Source: an uncultured Oscillospiraceae bacterium (lineage in GTDB: Bacteria; Bacillota; Clostridia; Oscillospirales; Ruminococcaceae). From it: a stretch of 15,629 nucleotides of DNA. The stretch's first letter is position 1, and every line of letters starts with the position of its first letter. This document shows positions 6,945 to 14,487 of this stretch, one piece after another. The position numbers and the translations under genes were made by a program. A model generated the notes under the pieces. It was not told the DNA's origin and searched no databases. It saw only the letters and a list, made by a program, of their open reading frames with translations. The stretch is from positions 1 through 15,629 of the forward strand of contig CAKTAM010000041.1 in assembly GCA_934527255.1 (NCBI GenBank), in the 5' to 3' direction.

Positions 6945-6982
6945 AAAATCAAAATTATCGGATAACAAAGGAGTGTGCCGCT

Positions 6983-8698
6983 ATGATTCAGCAGGAGTAC
7001 GAGCGCTGGCTGCAATGCGCCACGGAGGATCCCGACCTGATCCCGGAGCTGGAGGCGATCCGCGGCCGACAGGAGGAAATCGACGATCGCTTTGCCGTTG
7101 AGCTGGAATTTGGCACCGCGGGGCTGCGCGGCGTGATCGGTGCGGGCACCAACCGCATGAACATTTATATTGTGCGCAAGGCGACGCAGGGGCTGGCCAA
7201 CGTGATCAACCGTCAGCCCGGCCCGCACAGCGTGGCCATCAGCTATGACAGCCGCATCAAAAGCGACGCGTTCAGCCGGGCAGCCGCCGAGGTGCTGGCA
7301 GCCAACGGCATCACCGCCTACATTTACGGCGAGCTGATGCCCGTGCCCGCGCTGAGCTTCGCCACCCGTTACCTGCACTGTGATGCGGGCATTATGGTCA
7401 CGGCCAGCCACAACCCCGCCCGCTATAACGGGTACAAGGCCTATGGGCCGGATGGCTGCCAGATGACCAGCGATGCCGCCGACGCCGTTTACAGCGAGAT
7501 GCAGGCCACCGATACCTTTACCGGCGTGCGTCACATGCCCTTTGACGAGGGCGCAGCAGCCGGGCTGATCCGTTTGATCGGCGACGAGGTAAAGGAAGCG
7601 CTGTACCAAAACATCGAAGCACAGAGCGTGCGGCCCGGCATCTGCGCGGCCGCCGGGCTGAAGCTGGTGTATTCGCCGCTGAACGGCAGCGGCAATGTGC
7701 CGGTGCGCCGCGTGCTGAAGGATATGGGCGTGACCAATATTACCGTCGTGCCCGAGCAGGAGCACCCGGACGGGCATTTTCCAACCTGCCCCTACCCCAA
7801 CCCGGAAATTCGCCAGGCGCTGGCCAAAGGGCTGGAGCTGGCCGAGCAGAGCGGCGCAGACCTGATGCTGGCCACCGACCCCGACGCCGACCGTGTGGGC
7901 ATTGCCGTACGCGCCGCCGACGGCAGCTATCGCCTGCTGACGGGCAACGAGGTCGGCGTGCTGCTGCTGGATTATCTGTGCTGCGCCCGGCTGGAAAACG
8001 GCACCATGCCCGCGCGCCCCGTCATGGTCAAAAGCATTGTTTCCACCATGATGGCCGATGCCGTGGCCGCGCATTACGGCGTGCAGCCCATCAACGTACT
8101 GACGGGCTTCAAATATATTGGCGAGCAGATCCACCTGCTGGAGGAAAAGGGCGAGGAAAAGCGCTTTCTGCTGGGCTTTGAGGAAAGCTACGGCTACTTG
8201 GCAGGCACCTATGTGCGCGACAAGGATGCCATTGTCGCCAGCATGCTGATCGTCGAGATGGCCAGCTATTATGTTGGCCGGGGCTCTTCGCTGCTGCAGC
8301 GGCTGGAGGAGCTGTACGAGACCTACGGCTGGTACCTGAACAAGGTGGAAAGCTTTGAATTTGACGGTCTGGCCGGAATGGAGCAGATGAAGCAGCTGAT
8401 GGCCGACCTGCGGACCAACGCCCCGGCGGCCATCGGCGGCAGCCCGGTAACGGCCCTGCTGGATTATGCCAGCCACACCTCCACCGACCTGACCACCGGC
8501 AAGACCGAACGCATTGCCCTGCCCGCCGCCAACGTGCTGACCTGGCGCATGGCCGACGGTTCGCAGGTGATCGTGCGGCCCTCCGGCACCGAGCCGAAAA
8601 TCAAGGTCTACTACTCCACCCTTGGGGCCAGCGCACAGGAAAGCGCCGCTGCGCAGCGCCGCTGCGCGGAGGATGTGCACCGGCTGCTGGGCCGCTGA
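6983..8698 (+). CDS. pgcA: Phosphoglucomutase / phospho-sugar mutase
   Basis: A 571-residue alpha-D-phosphohexomutase that interconverts glucose-1-phosphate and glucose-6-phosphate (possibly also mannose phosphates), linking glycolysis to UDP-glucose and polysaccharide synthesis. All four family loops are visible: the phosphoserine loop TASHNP with Ser142, the metal-binding loop DPDADR (299-304), the sugar-recognition loop GFEESYG (398-404) and the phosphate-binding loop RPSGTEPK (532-539). The N-terminal LEFGTAGLRGVIGAGTNRMN and the overall length match the Firmicutes PgcA type rather than the shorter GlmM. The start has a good AAAGGAG site and a strong promoter. It appears to be a single-gene transcript. 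Confidence 0.95.
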   Translation: MIQQEYERWLQCATEDPDLIPELEAIRGRQEEIDDRFAVELEFGTAGLRGVIGAGTNRMNIYIVRKATQGLANVINRQPGPHSVAISYDSRIKSDAFSRAAAEVLAANGITAYIYGELMPVPALSFATRYLHCDAGIMVTASHNPARYNGYKAYGPDGCQMTSDAADAVYSEMQATDTFTGVRHMPFDEGAAAGLIRLIGDEVKEALYQNIEAQSVRPGICAAAGLKLVYSPLNGSGNVPVRRVLKDMGVTNITVVPEQEHPDGHFPTCPYPNPEIRQALAKGLELAEQSGADLMLATDPDADRVGIAVRAADGSYRLLTGNEVGVLLLDYLCCARLENGTMPARPVMVKSIVSTMMADAVAAHYGVQPINVLTGFKYIGEQIHLLEEKGEEKRFLLGFEESYGYLAGTYVRDKDAIVASMLIVEMASYYVGRGSSLLQRLEELYETYGWYLNKVESFEFDGLAGMEQMKQLMADLRTNAPAAIGGSPVTALLDYASHTSTDLTTGKTERIALPAANVLTWRMADGSQVIVRPSGTEPKIKVYYSTLGASAQESAAAQRRCAEDVHRLLGR

Positions 8699-8771
8699 GC
8701 GCTTCTGCGGCGGCTGCCGCCCCTGCCGGGGGATGGCTTTTGCCCCCATGGGCGAGGCTGCACACCCCCTC

Positions 8772-8806
8772 CCGCTTCAAAAGGGCAGCGCAGCGGAAAG
8801 TTTTTT
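8772..8806 (+). terminator. Weak terminator after phosphoglucomutase
   Basis: CCGCT (8772-8776) pairs with AGCGG (8792-8796) around a 15-base loop, followed after AAAG by six Ts (8801-8806). The stem is short and the T-tract is offset, so termination here may be partial. Several other small GC hairpins fill 8699-8760. Confidence 0.4.
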
Positions 8807-8837
8807 GCTGTTTTACCCGCTAACCTGCAAAAAACAC

Positions 8838-8866
8838 TTGCTTTTGGGCAAAAACTGTGGTATAGT
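8838..8866 (+). promoter_or_regulatory. Promoter of rpmE
   Basis: TTGCTT (8838-8843), a 17-bp spacer and TATAGT (8861-8866) form a good sigma-A promoter, 36 bases before the rpmE start codon. Confidence 0.8.
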
Positions 8867-8902
8867 ATTAGAGCTATCGAAAAAAGAAAGAGGTGAAGCG
8901 AA

Positions 8903-9106
8903 ATGAAGGAAGGTATCCATCCCAAGTACGAAGAGGCCACCATCACCTGTGCCTGCGGCGAAGTCATCAAGACCCGTTCCACCAAGGGAGACATTCGTGT
9001 TGAGGTCTGCTCCAAGTGCCACCCTTTCTATACCGGCAAGACGAAGCTGGTCGATACCGGTGGTCGTGTTGATCGCTTTAAGAAGCGTTTTGGCATTACG
9101 GATTGA
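8903..9106 (+). CDS. rpmE: Ribosomal protein L31 (zinc-binding form)
   Basis: A 67-residue protein of the large ribosomal subunit that bridges to the small subunit. It begins MKEGIHPKY as in most bacterial L31 and carries the four zinc ligands C16, C18, C36 and C39 (CAC and CSKC), so it is the C+ form rather than the zinc-free paralogue. Length, the GRVDRFKKRFG ending, an AGAGGTGA ribosome site, its own promoter and its own terminator all agree. Unlike its neighbours it uses many GT- and GG-rich preferred codons, as expected for a highly expressed gene. Confidence 0.97.
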   Translation: MKEGIHPKYEEATITCACGEVIKTRSTKGDIRVEVCSKCHPFYTGKTKLVDTGGRVDRFKKRFGITD

Positions 9107-9118
9107 TTTGTACTTTCG

Positions 9119-9153
9119 GAGGGACGGTCGTTTGGCCGTCCTTCTTTCTTTTT
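9119..9153 (+). terminator. Rho-independent terminator of rpmE
   Basis: An 11-bp stem with two wobbles (left arm 9119-9129, right arm 9134-9144) and the four-base loop GTTT is followed by TTTCTTTTT (9145-9153). It lies 12 bases after the rpmE stop. Confidence 0.9.
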
Positions 9154-9192
9154 ATCCGCAGCGTTTCCCCGCTGCCTGAGAGGAGTGCCCGC

Positions 9193-9825
9193 ATGCAGCC
9201 GTACCAGACCATCCGGCAGACAGCCGCCGCGCCCGCCGTTGCCTCTGTCACCGAAAAGAAAAGCGAATTTATCGCCGCGGCCGCCCATGTGCAAACCGAG
9301 GAGGAGGCCGTGGCCTTTCTGGAGCAGGTGCGCGCCCGGCACCGCACCGCCCGGCACAATGTGTACGCTTACCTGCTGCGGGCGGATGGCCGCACCCGCT
9401 ATTCCGATGACGGCGAGCCCGCCAAAACGGCCGGGCTGCCGGTGCTGGAGGTGCTGCAGCACGCCGGGCTGACGGATGTCGCCTGCGTGGTCACCCGCTA
9501 TTTCGGCGGCATTCTGCTTGGCACGGGCGGGCTGGTGCGCGCCTACACGCAGGCGGCACAGGCGGCGCTGGCCGCAGCGGCCGTTGTCACCGTCACCCCC
9601 TGCGTGCGTATGACGGTCGGGCTGGCCTACCCGCTGTATGAGCGCGCCTGCCTGCTGGTGGAGGCCAGCGGCGCACGCACCGAAAACACCGAGTACGGCG
9701 CGGATGTCACCCTGCAGCTGCTGATGCCGGACGGCCTGCAGGCCGCCTTGAGCGCCCAATTGACCGAGCTTTCCCGCGGGCAAGCCCGCATTGCCGTCAG
9801 CGAGGCGTTTTATACCGCATTCTGA
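9193..9825 (+). CDS. YigZ/IMPACT-family protein (UPF0029)
   Basis: A 210-residue member of the YigZ/IMPACT family, conserved from bacteria to eukaryotes. The eukaryotic relative IMPACT binds GCN1 and dampens GCN2 signalling; the bacterial role is not settled. The family motifs are clear: YSDDGEPAKTAGLPVL at 70-85 and TRYFGGILLGTGGLVRAY at 101-118, followed by the ferredoxin-like C-terminal domain (~135-205). The ATG at 9193 is chosen because AGGAG lies eight bases upstream; the frame stays open further 5' through the rpmE terminator, but that part is not coding. No separate promoter is evident between the rpmE terminator and this gene, so it may depend on read-through. Confidence 0.9.
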   Translation: MQPYQTIRQTAAAPAVASVTEKKSEFIAAAAHVQTEEEAVAFLEQVRARHRTARHNVYAYLLRADGRTRYSDDGEPAKTAGLPVLEVLQHAGLTDVACVVTRYFGGILLGTGGLVRAYTQAAQAALAAAAVVTVTPCVRMTVGLAYPLYERACLLVEASGARTENTEYGADVTLQLLMPDGLQAALSAQLTELSRGQARIAVSEAFYTAF

Positions 9826-9900
9826 CAAAACCGCCTACGCTTTTGTGCCGGGCCGTGCTGCGGCCGGAGGGGCGGCCGGATGCCTGCCGTTTGGCGCTTT

Positions 9901-9954
9901 GGCCGTTTTGTTTTTCCGCCGCCCTGCTGCCCGACCAAACGGCCGGGCTTTTTT
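9901..9954 (+). terminator. Terminator after the YigZ gene
   Basis: GGCCGTTT (9901-9908) pairs with AAACGGCC (9937-9944), and alternatively GCCCG (9929-9933) pairs with CGGGC (9944-9948) directly against six Ts (9949-9954). Either fold fits a Rho-independent terminator. Confidence 0.7.
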
Positions 9955-10275
9955 GATAGACCGCCTTTCCGGCTGGCACGGCGCTTTGGTCGGCGACTTC
10001 TGCTGCGCCGTCTGCCCTGCAGTACGCCGTTTTTTGGCCGGGTGCTTTTCTTCGCTGCTTTTATGCCCCGGCTATTTCCATCTGCGCCCGCCCGGCGGCC
10101 CCAAAAAGCGCGCCGTGCGCACACTGCCGCACGGTTCCTCTTGCCGTTTTCCCCGGCGACACTTTCTGTGCCCCGATGCCTGCCATGAAGATTTTGCGGC
10201 GGCTGGTTCGTTTGAAAAAGCGAAGGGCCCTGGAACGGCTTGGCCGCCGGGCGGCTGTCACAATCTGGCGGCTTT
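9955..10275. other. Unexplained gene-free stretch with several hairpins
   Basis: No gene of recognisable family lies here. Visible structure includes ACGGCGC (9978-9984) pairing with 10005-10011, and a perfect 7-bp stem CCGTGCG (10113-10119) pairing with 10128-10134. The plus strand is T-rich in runs (GTTTTTTGG, GCTTTT), so the minus strand reads as lysine- and arginine-rich low-complexity frames. It could be an untranslated RNA, a decayed gene or plain spacer. Confidence 0.4.
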
Positions 10276-10362
10276 GGTTGAACCGGTTTTGCGGTTGAAC
10301 TGGTTCTGCATCGGGCTGCTTTTGCAGTCGGACTGCGGCCGCAAGTCGGGCTGCCTCTGCAG
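10276..10362. repeat. Array of five 17-18 bp units, each a small dyad
   Basis: Five adjoining units start at 10276, 10293, 10311, 10328 and 10346 and measure 17, 18, 17, 18 and 17 bases. Units 1-2 share GGTTGAACYGGTTYTGC; units 3-5 begin TCGGRCTGC and end GCAG or GCAAG. Each unit carries its own inverted repeat: AACCGGTT, GAAC-TG-GTTC, CTGC-TTTT-GCAG, GCGGCCGC and GGGCTGC-CTCT-GCAGCCC (the last runs to 10365). The array ends about 80 bases upstream of the glycosyltransferase promoter. It is not a CRISPR array: the units are too short and there are no spacers. Confidence 0.55.
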
Positions 10363-10444
10363 CCCATTTGCTCCGCCTTTTTTACGAATTTTTTAAGCTT
10401 TTGCGTATAAAAGGAAAAATCCCGTGCCGGGGGCGGCCGTCCGG

Positions 10445-10473
10445 TTGATTCTGCCCGAAAAATGAAGTACAAT
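10445..10473 (+). promoter_or_regulatory. Promoter of the peptidoglycan glycosyltransferase gene
   Basis: TTGATT (10445-10450), a 17-bp spacer and TACAAT (10468-10473) form a good sigma-A promoter 57 bases upstream of the start codon. Confidence 0.8.
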
Positions 10474-10529
10474 GAAAAGCGAAACGGCGCGAGGCACGGC
10501 GAACGCCATCAGAAAAAGGGGAAACGGCT

Positions 10530-11297
10530 ATGATACAAAAACATCTGCGGCACGGCGGGCGCACCTTCTGGCGCTGGTTCCGCTGGCTGCTGCTGGCGGT
10601 GCTGGTGCTGCTTTTGGCGCTGGGCGGCTGGGTGGCGGGCAACGGCTACCTGCTGTACCACGAGGCCATGCAGAGCCGCAGCATGGAAGACCGTGTGGCG
10701 GATGTGCGCGCCGCCGCCGATTATGTAACGCTGGACGAGCTGCCCGCGCTTTACCCAAAGGCCGTCGTCGCCGTGGAGGACAGGCGTTTTTATCTTCACA
10801 ACGGGGTCGACCCCGTTTCCATCCTGCGGGCCGTCATGGTCGATCTGCAGACCCATTCGCTGGCCGAGGGCGGCAGCACCATCACTCAACAGCTGGCCAA
10901 AAACCTGTGCTTTACGCGGGACAAAAGCTTTGTGCGCAAGGCAGCCGAGGTATTTGCCGCCTGGAAGCTGGAAAGCATCTGCACCAAGGACGAAATTCTG
11001 GAGCTGTACATCAACACCATTTATTATGGAAGCGACTGCACCGGCCTGAACGCTGCCGCACAGTGGTATTTTGGCTGCCCGGCGGCGTTTCTTTCGCCCA
11101 CGCAGTGCACCGTGCTGGTAGGGCTGCCCAAGGCGCCCTCCGCCTATTCGCCGGAGGCAAACGTGCTGCTGACCCTGCAGCGGCAGCGGCAGGTGCTGGC
11201 TGCCCTTGTGGATACCGGCGTGATCACCCAGCCGCTGGCCGATTGGCTGGAAAGCGAGGCCCCGCACGCACTGGCACGCTGGCTGCCCGCCGCGTAA
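10530..11297 (+). CDS. mtgA: Monofunctional peptidoglycan glycosyltransferase (GT51)
   Basis: A 255-residue membrane-anchored enzyme that polymerises lipid II into glycan strands outside the cytoplasmic membrane. A basic N-terminus and one transmembrane helix (about 16-36) are followed by the GT51 domain. Motif 1 AVEDRRFYLHNGVDP holds catalytic Glu83; motif 2 is GGSTITQQLAKN (114-125); motif 3 RKAAEVFAAWKLE holds the second glutamate Glu140; motif 4 is KDEILELYINTIYYG (153-167). No transpeptidase domain follows, so it is monofunctional like MtgA or SgtB rather than a class A PBP. The ribosome site AAAAAGGGGAAA is moderate. It precedes a VanRS-like two-component system, which suggests a cell-envelope theme, though the two have separate promoters. 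Confidence 0.92.
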   Translation: MIQKHLRHGGRTFWRWFRWLLLAVLVLLLALGGWVAGNGYLLYHEAMQSRSMEDRVADVRAAADYVTLDELPALYPKAVVAVEDRRFYLHNGVDPVSILRAVMVDLQTHSLAEGGSTITQQLAKNLCFTRDKSFVRKAAEVFAAWKLESICTKDEILELYINTIYYGSDCTGLNAAAQWYFGCPAAFLSPTQCTVLVGLPKAPSAYSPEANVLLTLQRQRQVLAALVDTGVITQPLADWLESEAPHALARWLPAA

Positions 11298-11304
11298 ACT
11301 GGTG

Positions 11305-11386
11305 CAGGCGGCCTTTTCCGCCTGTCGGCTGCGTCTTTCTGCCCGCCTCTGCGGTGCAAAACGCTGCCGAGGCGGGGCACGCTTTT
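11305..11386 (+). terminator. Terminator region after the glycosyltransferase gene
   Basis: A 7-bp hairpin CAGGCGG/CCGCCTG (11305-11324) lies just after the stop. A larger one follows: 11342-11349 and 11351-11356 pair with 11362-11367 and 11369-11376, one mismatch, loop CAAAA, with four Ts at 11383-11386. A third stem, GAGGC (11415-11419) with GCCTC (11434-11438), precedes six Ts at 11446-11451. Together they should end transcription before the regulator promoter. Confidence 0.6.
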
Positions 11387-11509
11387 CCTCCCACCATACT
11401 TTTCCTGCCGCTTTGAGGCAGCGGCCCGCGCTCGCCTCTCCCCCGTTTTTTCGCCCCGGCACGTAATTTTGCCGTTTTGGAGCGGCGCATGAGAGCCATT
11501 TGGGGCATA

Positions 11510-11565
11510 TTAAAAAACTCTTAAAAGTTCTGCCGCTTTTTTCTTAATTGCCGCTTTGCTATACT
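11510..11565 (+). promoter_or_regulatory. Promoter and likely OmpR-type operator of the two-component genes
   Basis: The -10 is TATACT (11560-11565), but no good -35 exists (TTTTTT at 11537-11542). Upstream, TTAAAA occurs at 11510-11515 and 11521-11526, exactly 11 bp apart, and TTAATT at 11544-11549. Direct hexamers one helical turn apart are the usual binding pattern of OmpR/PhoB-family regulators such as the one encoded downstream, so positive autoregulation is likely. The gene starts 46 bases after the -10. Confidence 0.55.
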
Positions 11566-11611
11566 GTTTTTGCACAGACGGATACTCCATTGCGGAAGGA
11601 GCCTGGTAACC

Positions 11612-12322
11612 ATGTATAATATTCTGGTCTGCGACGACGAGCCCGACATTGTTGCGGCGCTGAAAATTTATCTGTCATCGGAGGGCTATGCCACCTTTGA
11701 AGCCTCCAACGGACGGCAGGCGCTGGACATTCTGTCGCGGCAGGAGATCCACCTGCTGCTGCTGGATGTGATGATGCCGGAGCTGGACGGCATCGCCACG
11801 CTGGCACAGCTGCGCCAGAAGTACAATCTGCCGGTCATCCTGCTGACGGCCAAAAGCGAAGATACCGACAAGGTGCTGGGCCTGAACATGGGTGCGGACG
11901 ATTATGTGACCAAGCCCTTTAACCCGCTGGAGGTTCTGGCGCGGGTACGCAGCCAGCTGCGGCGTTATACCCAGCTGGGCGGCAGCCCCAGCGCCCACAG
12001 CGACGGCATTTATACCGCCGGAGGCATTGTGCTGAACGACAAAAGCAAAACCGTTGCGCTGGATGGCGAGCCTATCGCCCTGACGCCGACGGAATATGAC
12101 ATTCTGCTTTTGCTGATGCAGCGCGCCGGAGAGGTGCTTTCCCCAGCTGAAATTTACCGCATTGTCTGGAAGGATGCGCCCTACGGCGCGGAAAGCACCA
12201 TCGCTGTCCACATCCGTCATCTGCGCGAGAAGCTTGAGATCAACCCGGCCGAGCCGCGCTACCTGAAGGTGGTATGGGGCAAGGGCTACCGGCTGGAAAG
12301 CAACAGGAAGGATGGAACGTGA
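11612..12322 (+). CDS. OmpR/VanR-like response regulator
   Basis: A 236-residue transcription factor switched on by phosphorylation. The receiver domain (1-115) has the acidic pair D8-D9, phospho-acceptor Asp52 in LLLDVMMPELDG, Thr79 in LLTAK and Lys101 in VTKPFNPLE. The effector domain (~135-230) is a winged helix of the OmpR class: LTPTEYDILLLL, AEIYRIVW, STIAVHIRHLREKLE and the wing YLKVVWGKGYRL. DKVLGLNMGADDYVTKPFNPLEVLARV and QLRRY place it close to VanR-type regulators of Firmicutes. The ATG at 11612 has GAAGGAG ten bases upstream; longer in-frame starts do not. It overlaps the kinase gene by one base, so both come from one transcript. Confidence 0.93.
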   Translation: MYNILVCDDEPDIVAALKIYLSSEGYATFEASNGRQALDILSRQEIHLLLLDVMMPELDGIATLAQLRQKYNLPVILLTAKSEDTDKVLGLNMGADDYVTKPFNPLEVLARVRSQLRRYTQLGGSPSAHSDGIYTAGGIVLNDKSKTVALDGEPIALTPTEYDILLLLMQRAGEVLSPAEIYRIVWKDAPYGAESTIAVHIRHLREKLEINPAEPRYLKVVWGKGYRLESNRKDGT

Positions 12323-14349
12323 TGCGAAAGCTGACAGAGAGCTTTCCCGCCAAGGCGGCGGCATTCATTCTGGCTGTGGTATGCCTGCTGGTCGGCGCGG
12401 CGTCCGCTGTGGGCGTTGCCGTGCTGGCGGATTCCGACTATTATTTTATCAACGAAGAGGTGCTGTGCCGCACGGTGCTGAACGACAGGCTGGAGGATAT
12501 GGCCTACGATGTGGTGACCAGCAGCCTGTACAGCAGCTACGGCGCAAAAAGCGAATGGCCCGCGGAGGATTCCAACATCCGGCTGCGGGTGCGCATCAAT
12601 GACACTGTGCTGGAGAATACTTACCAGCAGGAGGACTTTTCGCTGTACACCTCGTCGACCTATGACCTGTACAGTCTGTATATGCACGAGCTTGGCCCCG
12701 ATGTTTTAAGCGAGGCTGAACGTGACATGCTGCTGCAGATCCCCGGCATTGCGCGCTATATCAACGCGGGCGGTAGCCCGGATGCCGTGCTGGGCGCGGC
12801 CGGTGAAAGCCTTGCCCCCAACGGGCTGGGCGTCACCGTCGAGCTTTGGCTGGTGCAGCCGATGACGGTCTCTGACAATTTTTCGCGTCTGAATGCGCTG
12901 GTGCGCACCGCCTGCGGCCTGCGCGGCTGGTTGGTGCCCATTGCCGCCGTCTGCCTGCTGACAGGGCTGATCTTCCTGATCTTTCTGTTCTGCGCCGCCG
13001 GGCACCGCGCCGATGCCCCCGGCATTGTGCTGAACCCGCTGGACCGCATTCCGCTGGATATTTATCTGACACTTTTTCTGGGGCTGGAGCTGGCTCTGGC
13101 GGTCGCCATTGCTGCCGTACTGGACGGCGGCGGGCTGATTGTGCTGCGGCTGCTACTGCTGGCCGCCTGCGGGCTGGTGATGAGTGCGCTGCTGCTGGGC
13201 GCGGTGCTGAGTATTGCCGCCCGTGCCAAGGCGGGCGGCATGTTCAAGAACACCCTGCTGTGGCGCATTCTGCGGCCTGTTGGGCTGGCGCTGCGCTGGT
13301 GCTGGCGCAAGCTGTGCTATGCTGTCAGCGCCATACCGCTGATGTGGAAAACGGCGCTGGGGCTGACCCTGGCCGTGTTTTTGGACTTTTTTCTGACCAT
13401 GAGCATGGTCTATTCCTCGGACGGCATGTTTCGCTACCTTGCGATCAAGCTGCCGCTGCTGACACTGGCGGTGCTGTACACCGCCCACAGCCTGTGGCAG
13501 CTGCAGGGCAGCATTCGCCGCATGGCGGACGGCGACCTGAACAGCCCGGTGGATACCCGCGGCCTGACGGGCGATTTTCGCCGCAGCGGCGAGAACCTTG
13601 GCCGCATCCGTAACGGCATGAACTGTGCCGTGGATGAACGCATGAAAAGCGAACGGCTGAAAACCGAGCTGATCACCAATGTTTCGCACGACATCAAAAC
13701 GCCGCTGACCAGCATCATCAACTATGTTGACCTCATCAAAAAGCAGGAGCCGACCGACGAGACCCTGAAGCAGTATATCGAGGTGCTGGACAGACAATCC
13801 ACCCGGCTGAAAAAGCTGATCGAGGATCTGATCGAGGCCTCCAAGGCCTCCAGCGGGGCGCTGGCCACCCACCCGGAGCCCTGCGAGCTGGGGGTGCTGC
13901 TGGCACAGGTGTGCGGCGAGTTCAGCGAAAAGCTGCAGGCCGCCGGGCTGACCGTCGTCACCCAGGCCCCGGAGGAGCCGGTCGTTGTGCTGGCCGACGG
14001 GCGGCATTTGTGGCGGGTCTTTGACAACCTGATGAACAACATCTGCAAATATGCCCAAAGCGGCACGCGCGTTTATCTGGCGCTGAAGGCGGAGGGGGGG
14101 CAGGCCGTCGTCTCCTTCCGCAACATCTCGCGCGAGGCGCTGAACATCAGCGGTGAGGAACTGATGGAGCGCTTTGTGCGCGGCGACCGCAGCCGCCACA
14201 CCGAGGGCAGCGGGCTGGGGCTTTCCATTGCGCGCAGCCTGACGGAGCTGCAGGGCGGCCGCCTGCAGCTGGAGGTGGACGGCGACCTGTTCAAGGTGCT
14301 GCTGACCTTCCCGCTGGCAGCGCCCGGCGCGGCCGCAGCAACCACTTAA
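12322..14349 (+). CDS. Multi-pass membrane sensor histidine kinase
   Basis: A 675-residue kinase that pairs with the response regulator. The first helix (~12-36) precedes an extracellular domain of about 165 residues (37-202) that I do not recognise. Further hydrophobic segments follow at about 203-224, 247-267, 272-300, 354-372 and 378-395, more than the usual two. A HAMP-like linker (SIRRMADGDLNSPVD) leads into the HisKA domain with His456 in NVSHDIKTPLTSIINY. The ATPase domain shows the N box (FDNLMNNICKYA, ~567-578) and the G box GSGLGLSIARSL. The ATG at 12322 shares its A with the regulator's TGA stop, and AGGAAGG lies upstream. Kinases of this multi-helix form next to VanR-like regulators are common in Clostridia; the signal is unknown. 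Confidence 0.92.
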   Translation: MRKLTESFPAKAAAFILAVVCLLVGAASAVGVAVLADSDYYFINEEVLCRTVLNDRLEDMAYDVVTSSLYSSYGAKSEWPAEDSNIRLRVRINDTVLENTYQQEDFSLYTSSTYDLYSLYMHELGPDVLSEAERDMLLQIPGIARYINAGGSPDAVLGAAGESLAPNGLGVTVELWLVQPMTVSDNFSRLNALVRTACGLRGWLVPIAAVCLLTGLIFLIFLFCAAGHRADAPGIVLNPLDRIPLDIYLTLFLGLELALAVAIAAVLDGGGLIVLRLLLLAACGLVMSALLLGAVLSIAARAKAGGMFKNTLLWRILRPVGLALRWCWRKLCYAVSAIPLMWKTALGLTLAVFLDFFLTMSMVYSSDGMFRYLAIKLPLLTLAVLYTAHSLWQLQGSIRRMADGDLNSPVDTRGLTGDFRRSGENLGRIRNGMNCAVDERMKSERLKTELITNVSHDIKTPLTSIINYVDLIKKQEPTDETLKQYIEVLDRQSTRLKKLIEDLIEASKASSGALATHPEPCELGVLLAQVCGEFSEKLQAAGLTVVTQAPEEPVVVLADGRHLWRVFDNLMNNICKYAQSGTRVYLALKAEGGQAVVSFRNISREALNISGEELMERFVRGDRSRHTEGSGLGLSIARSLTELQGGRLQLEVDGDLFKVLLTFPLAAPGAAAATT

Positions 14350-14355
14350 CACATC

Positions 14356-14374
14356 CCGCCCGACGGGCGGTTTT
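14356..14374 (+). terminator. Short terminator after the kinase gene
   Basis: CCGCCC (14356-14361) and GGGCGG (14365-14370) form a 6-bp GC stem with loop GAC, followed by four Ts. It lies six bases after the stop. A second perfect 9-bp hairpin (GGCAGGCCC 14382-14390 with 14403-14411) follows without a T-tract. Confidence 0.6.
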
Positions 14375-14487
14375 CGCACAGGGCAGGCCCTGCCGGACGG
14401 CGGGGCCTGCCGCATTGCTTTGCGGTGTGCCCGCCGCACAGACGGGCGCGCCGTTTACCGGGGACGGAAAGGGCCCCAAGCGCCATT

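Noticed and set aside
6620..8749. Open minus-strand frame of 709 codons
   Set aside because: It is antisense to phosphoglucomutase and crosses its promoter and a spacer. The protein has no recognisable domain and no ribosome site.
10185..10298. Possible 37-residue Arg/Leu-rich small protein starting MKILRRLVRLKK
   Set aside because: There is no Shine-Dalgarno site before the ATG and no promoter close by; amphipathic Arg/Leu strings arise easily in such sequence. It would need conservation to be believed.
10276..10362. CRISPR array
   Set aside because: Units are only 17-18 bases, differ between units, adjoin without spacers, and no cas gene is present.
9810..10472. Basic minus-strand frame of 220 codons, histone-like in composition
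   Set aside because: The Lys/Arg/Pro richness follows from purine runs on that strand in all frames. It covers a terminator, the dyad array and a promoter, and has no ribosome site.
13153..14439. Open minus-strand frame of 428 codons
   Set aside because: It is the antisense shadow of the histidine kinase, rich in Gln/Ala/His with no family motif.
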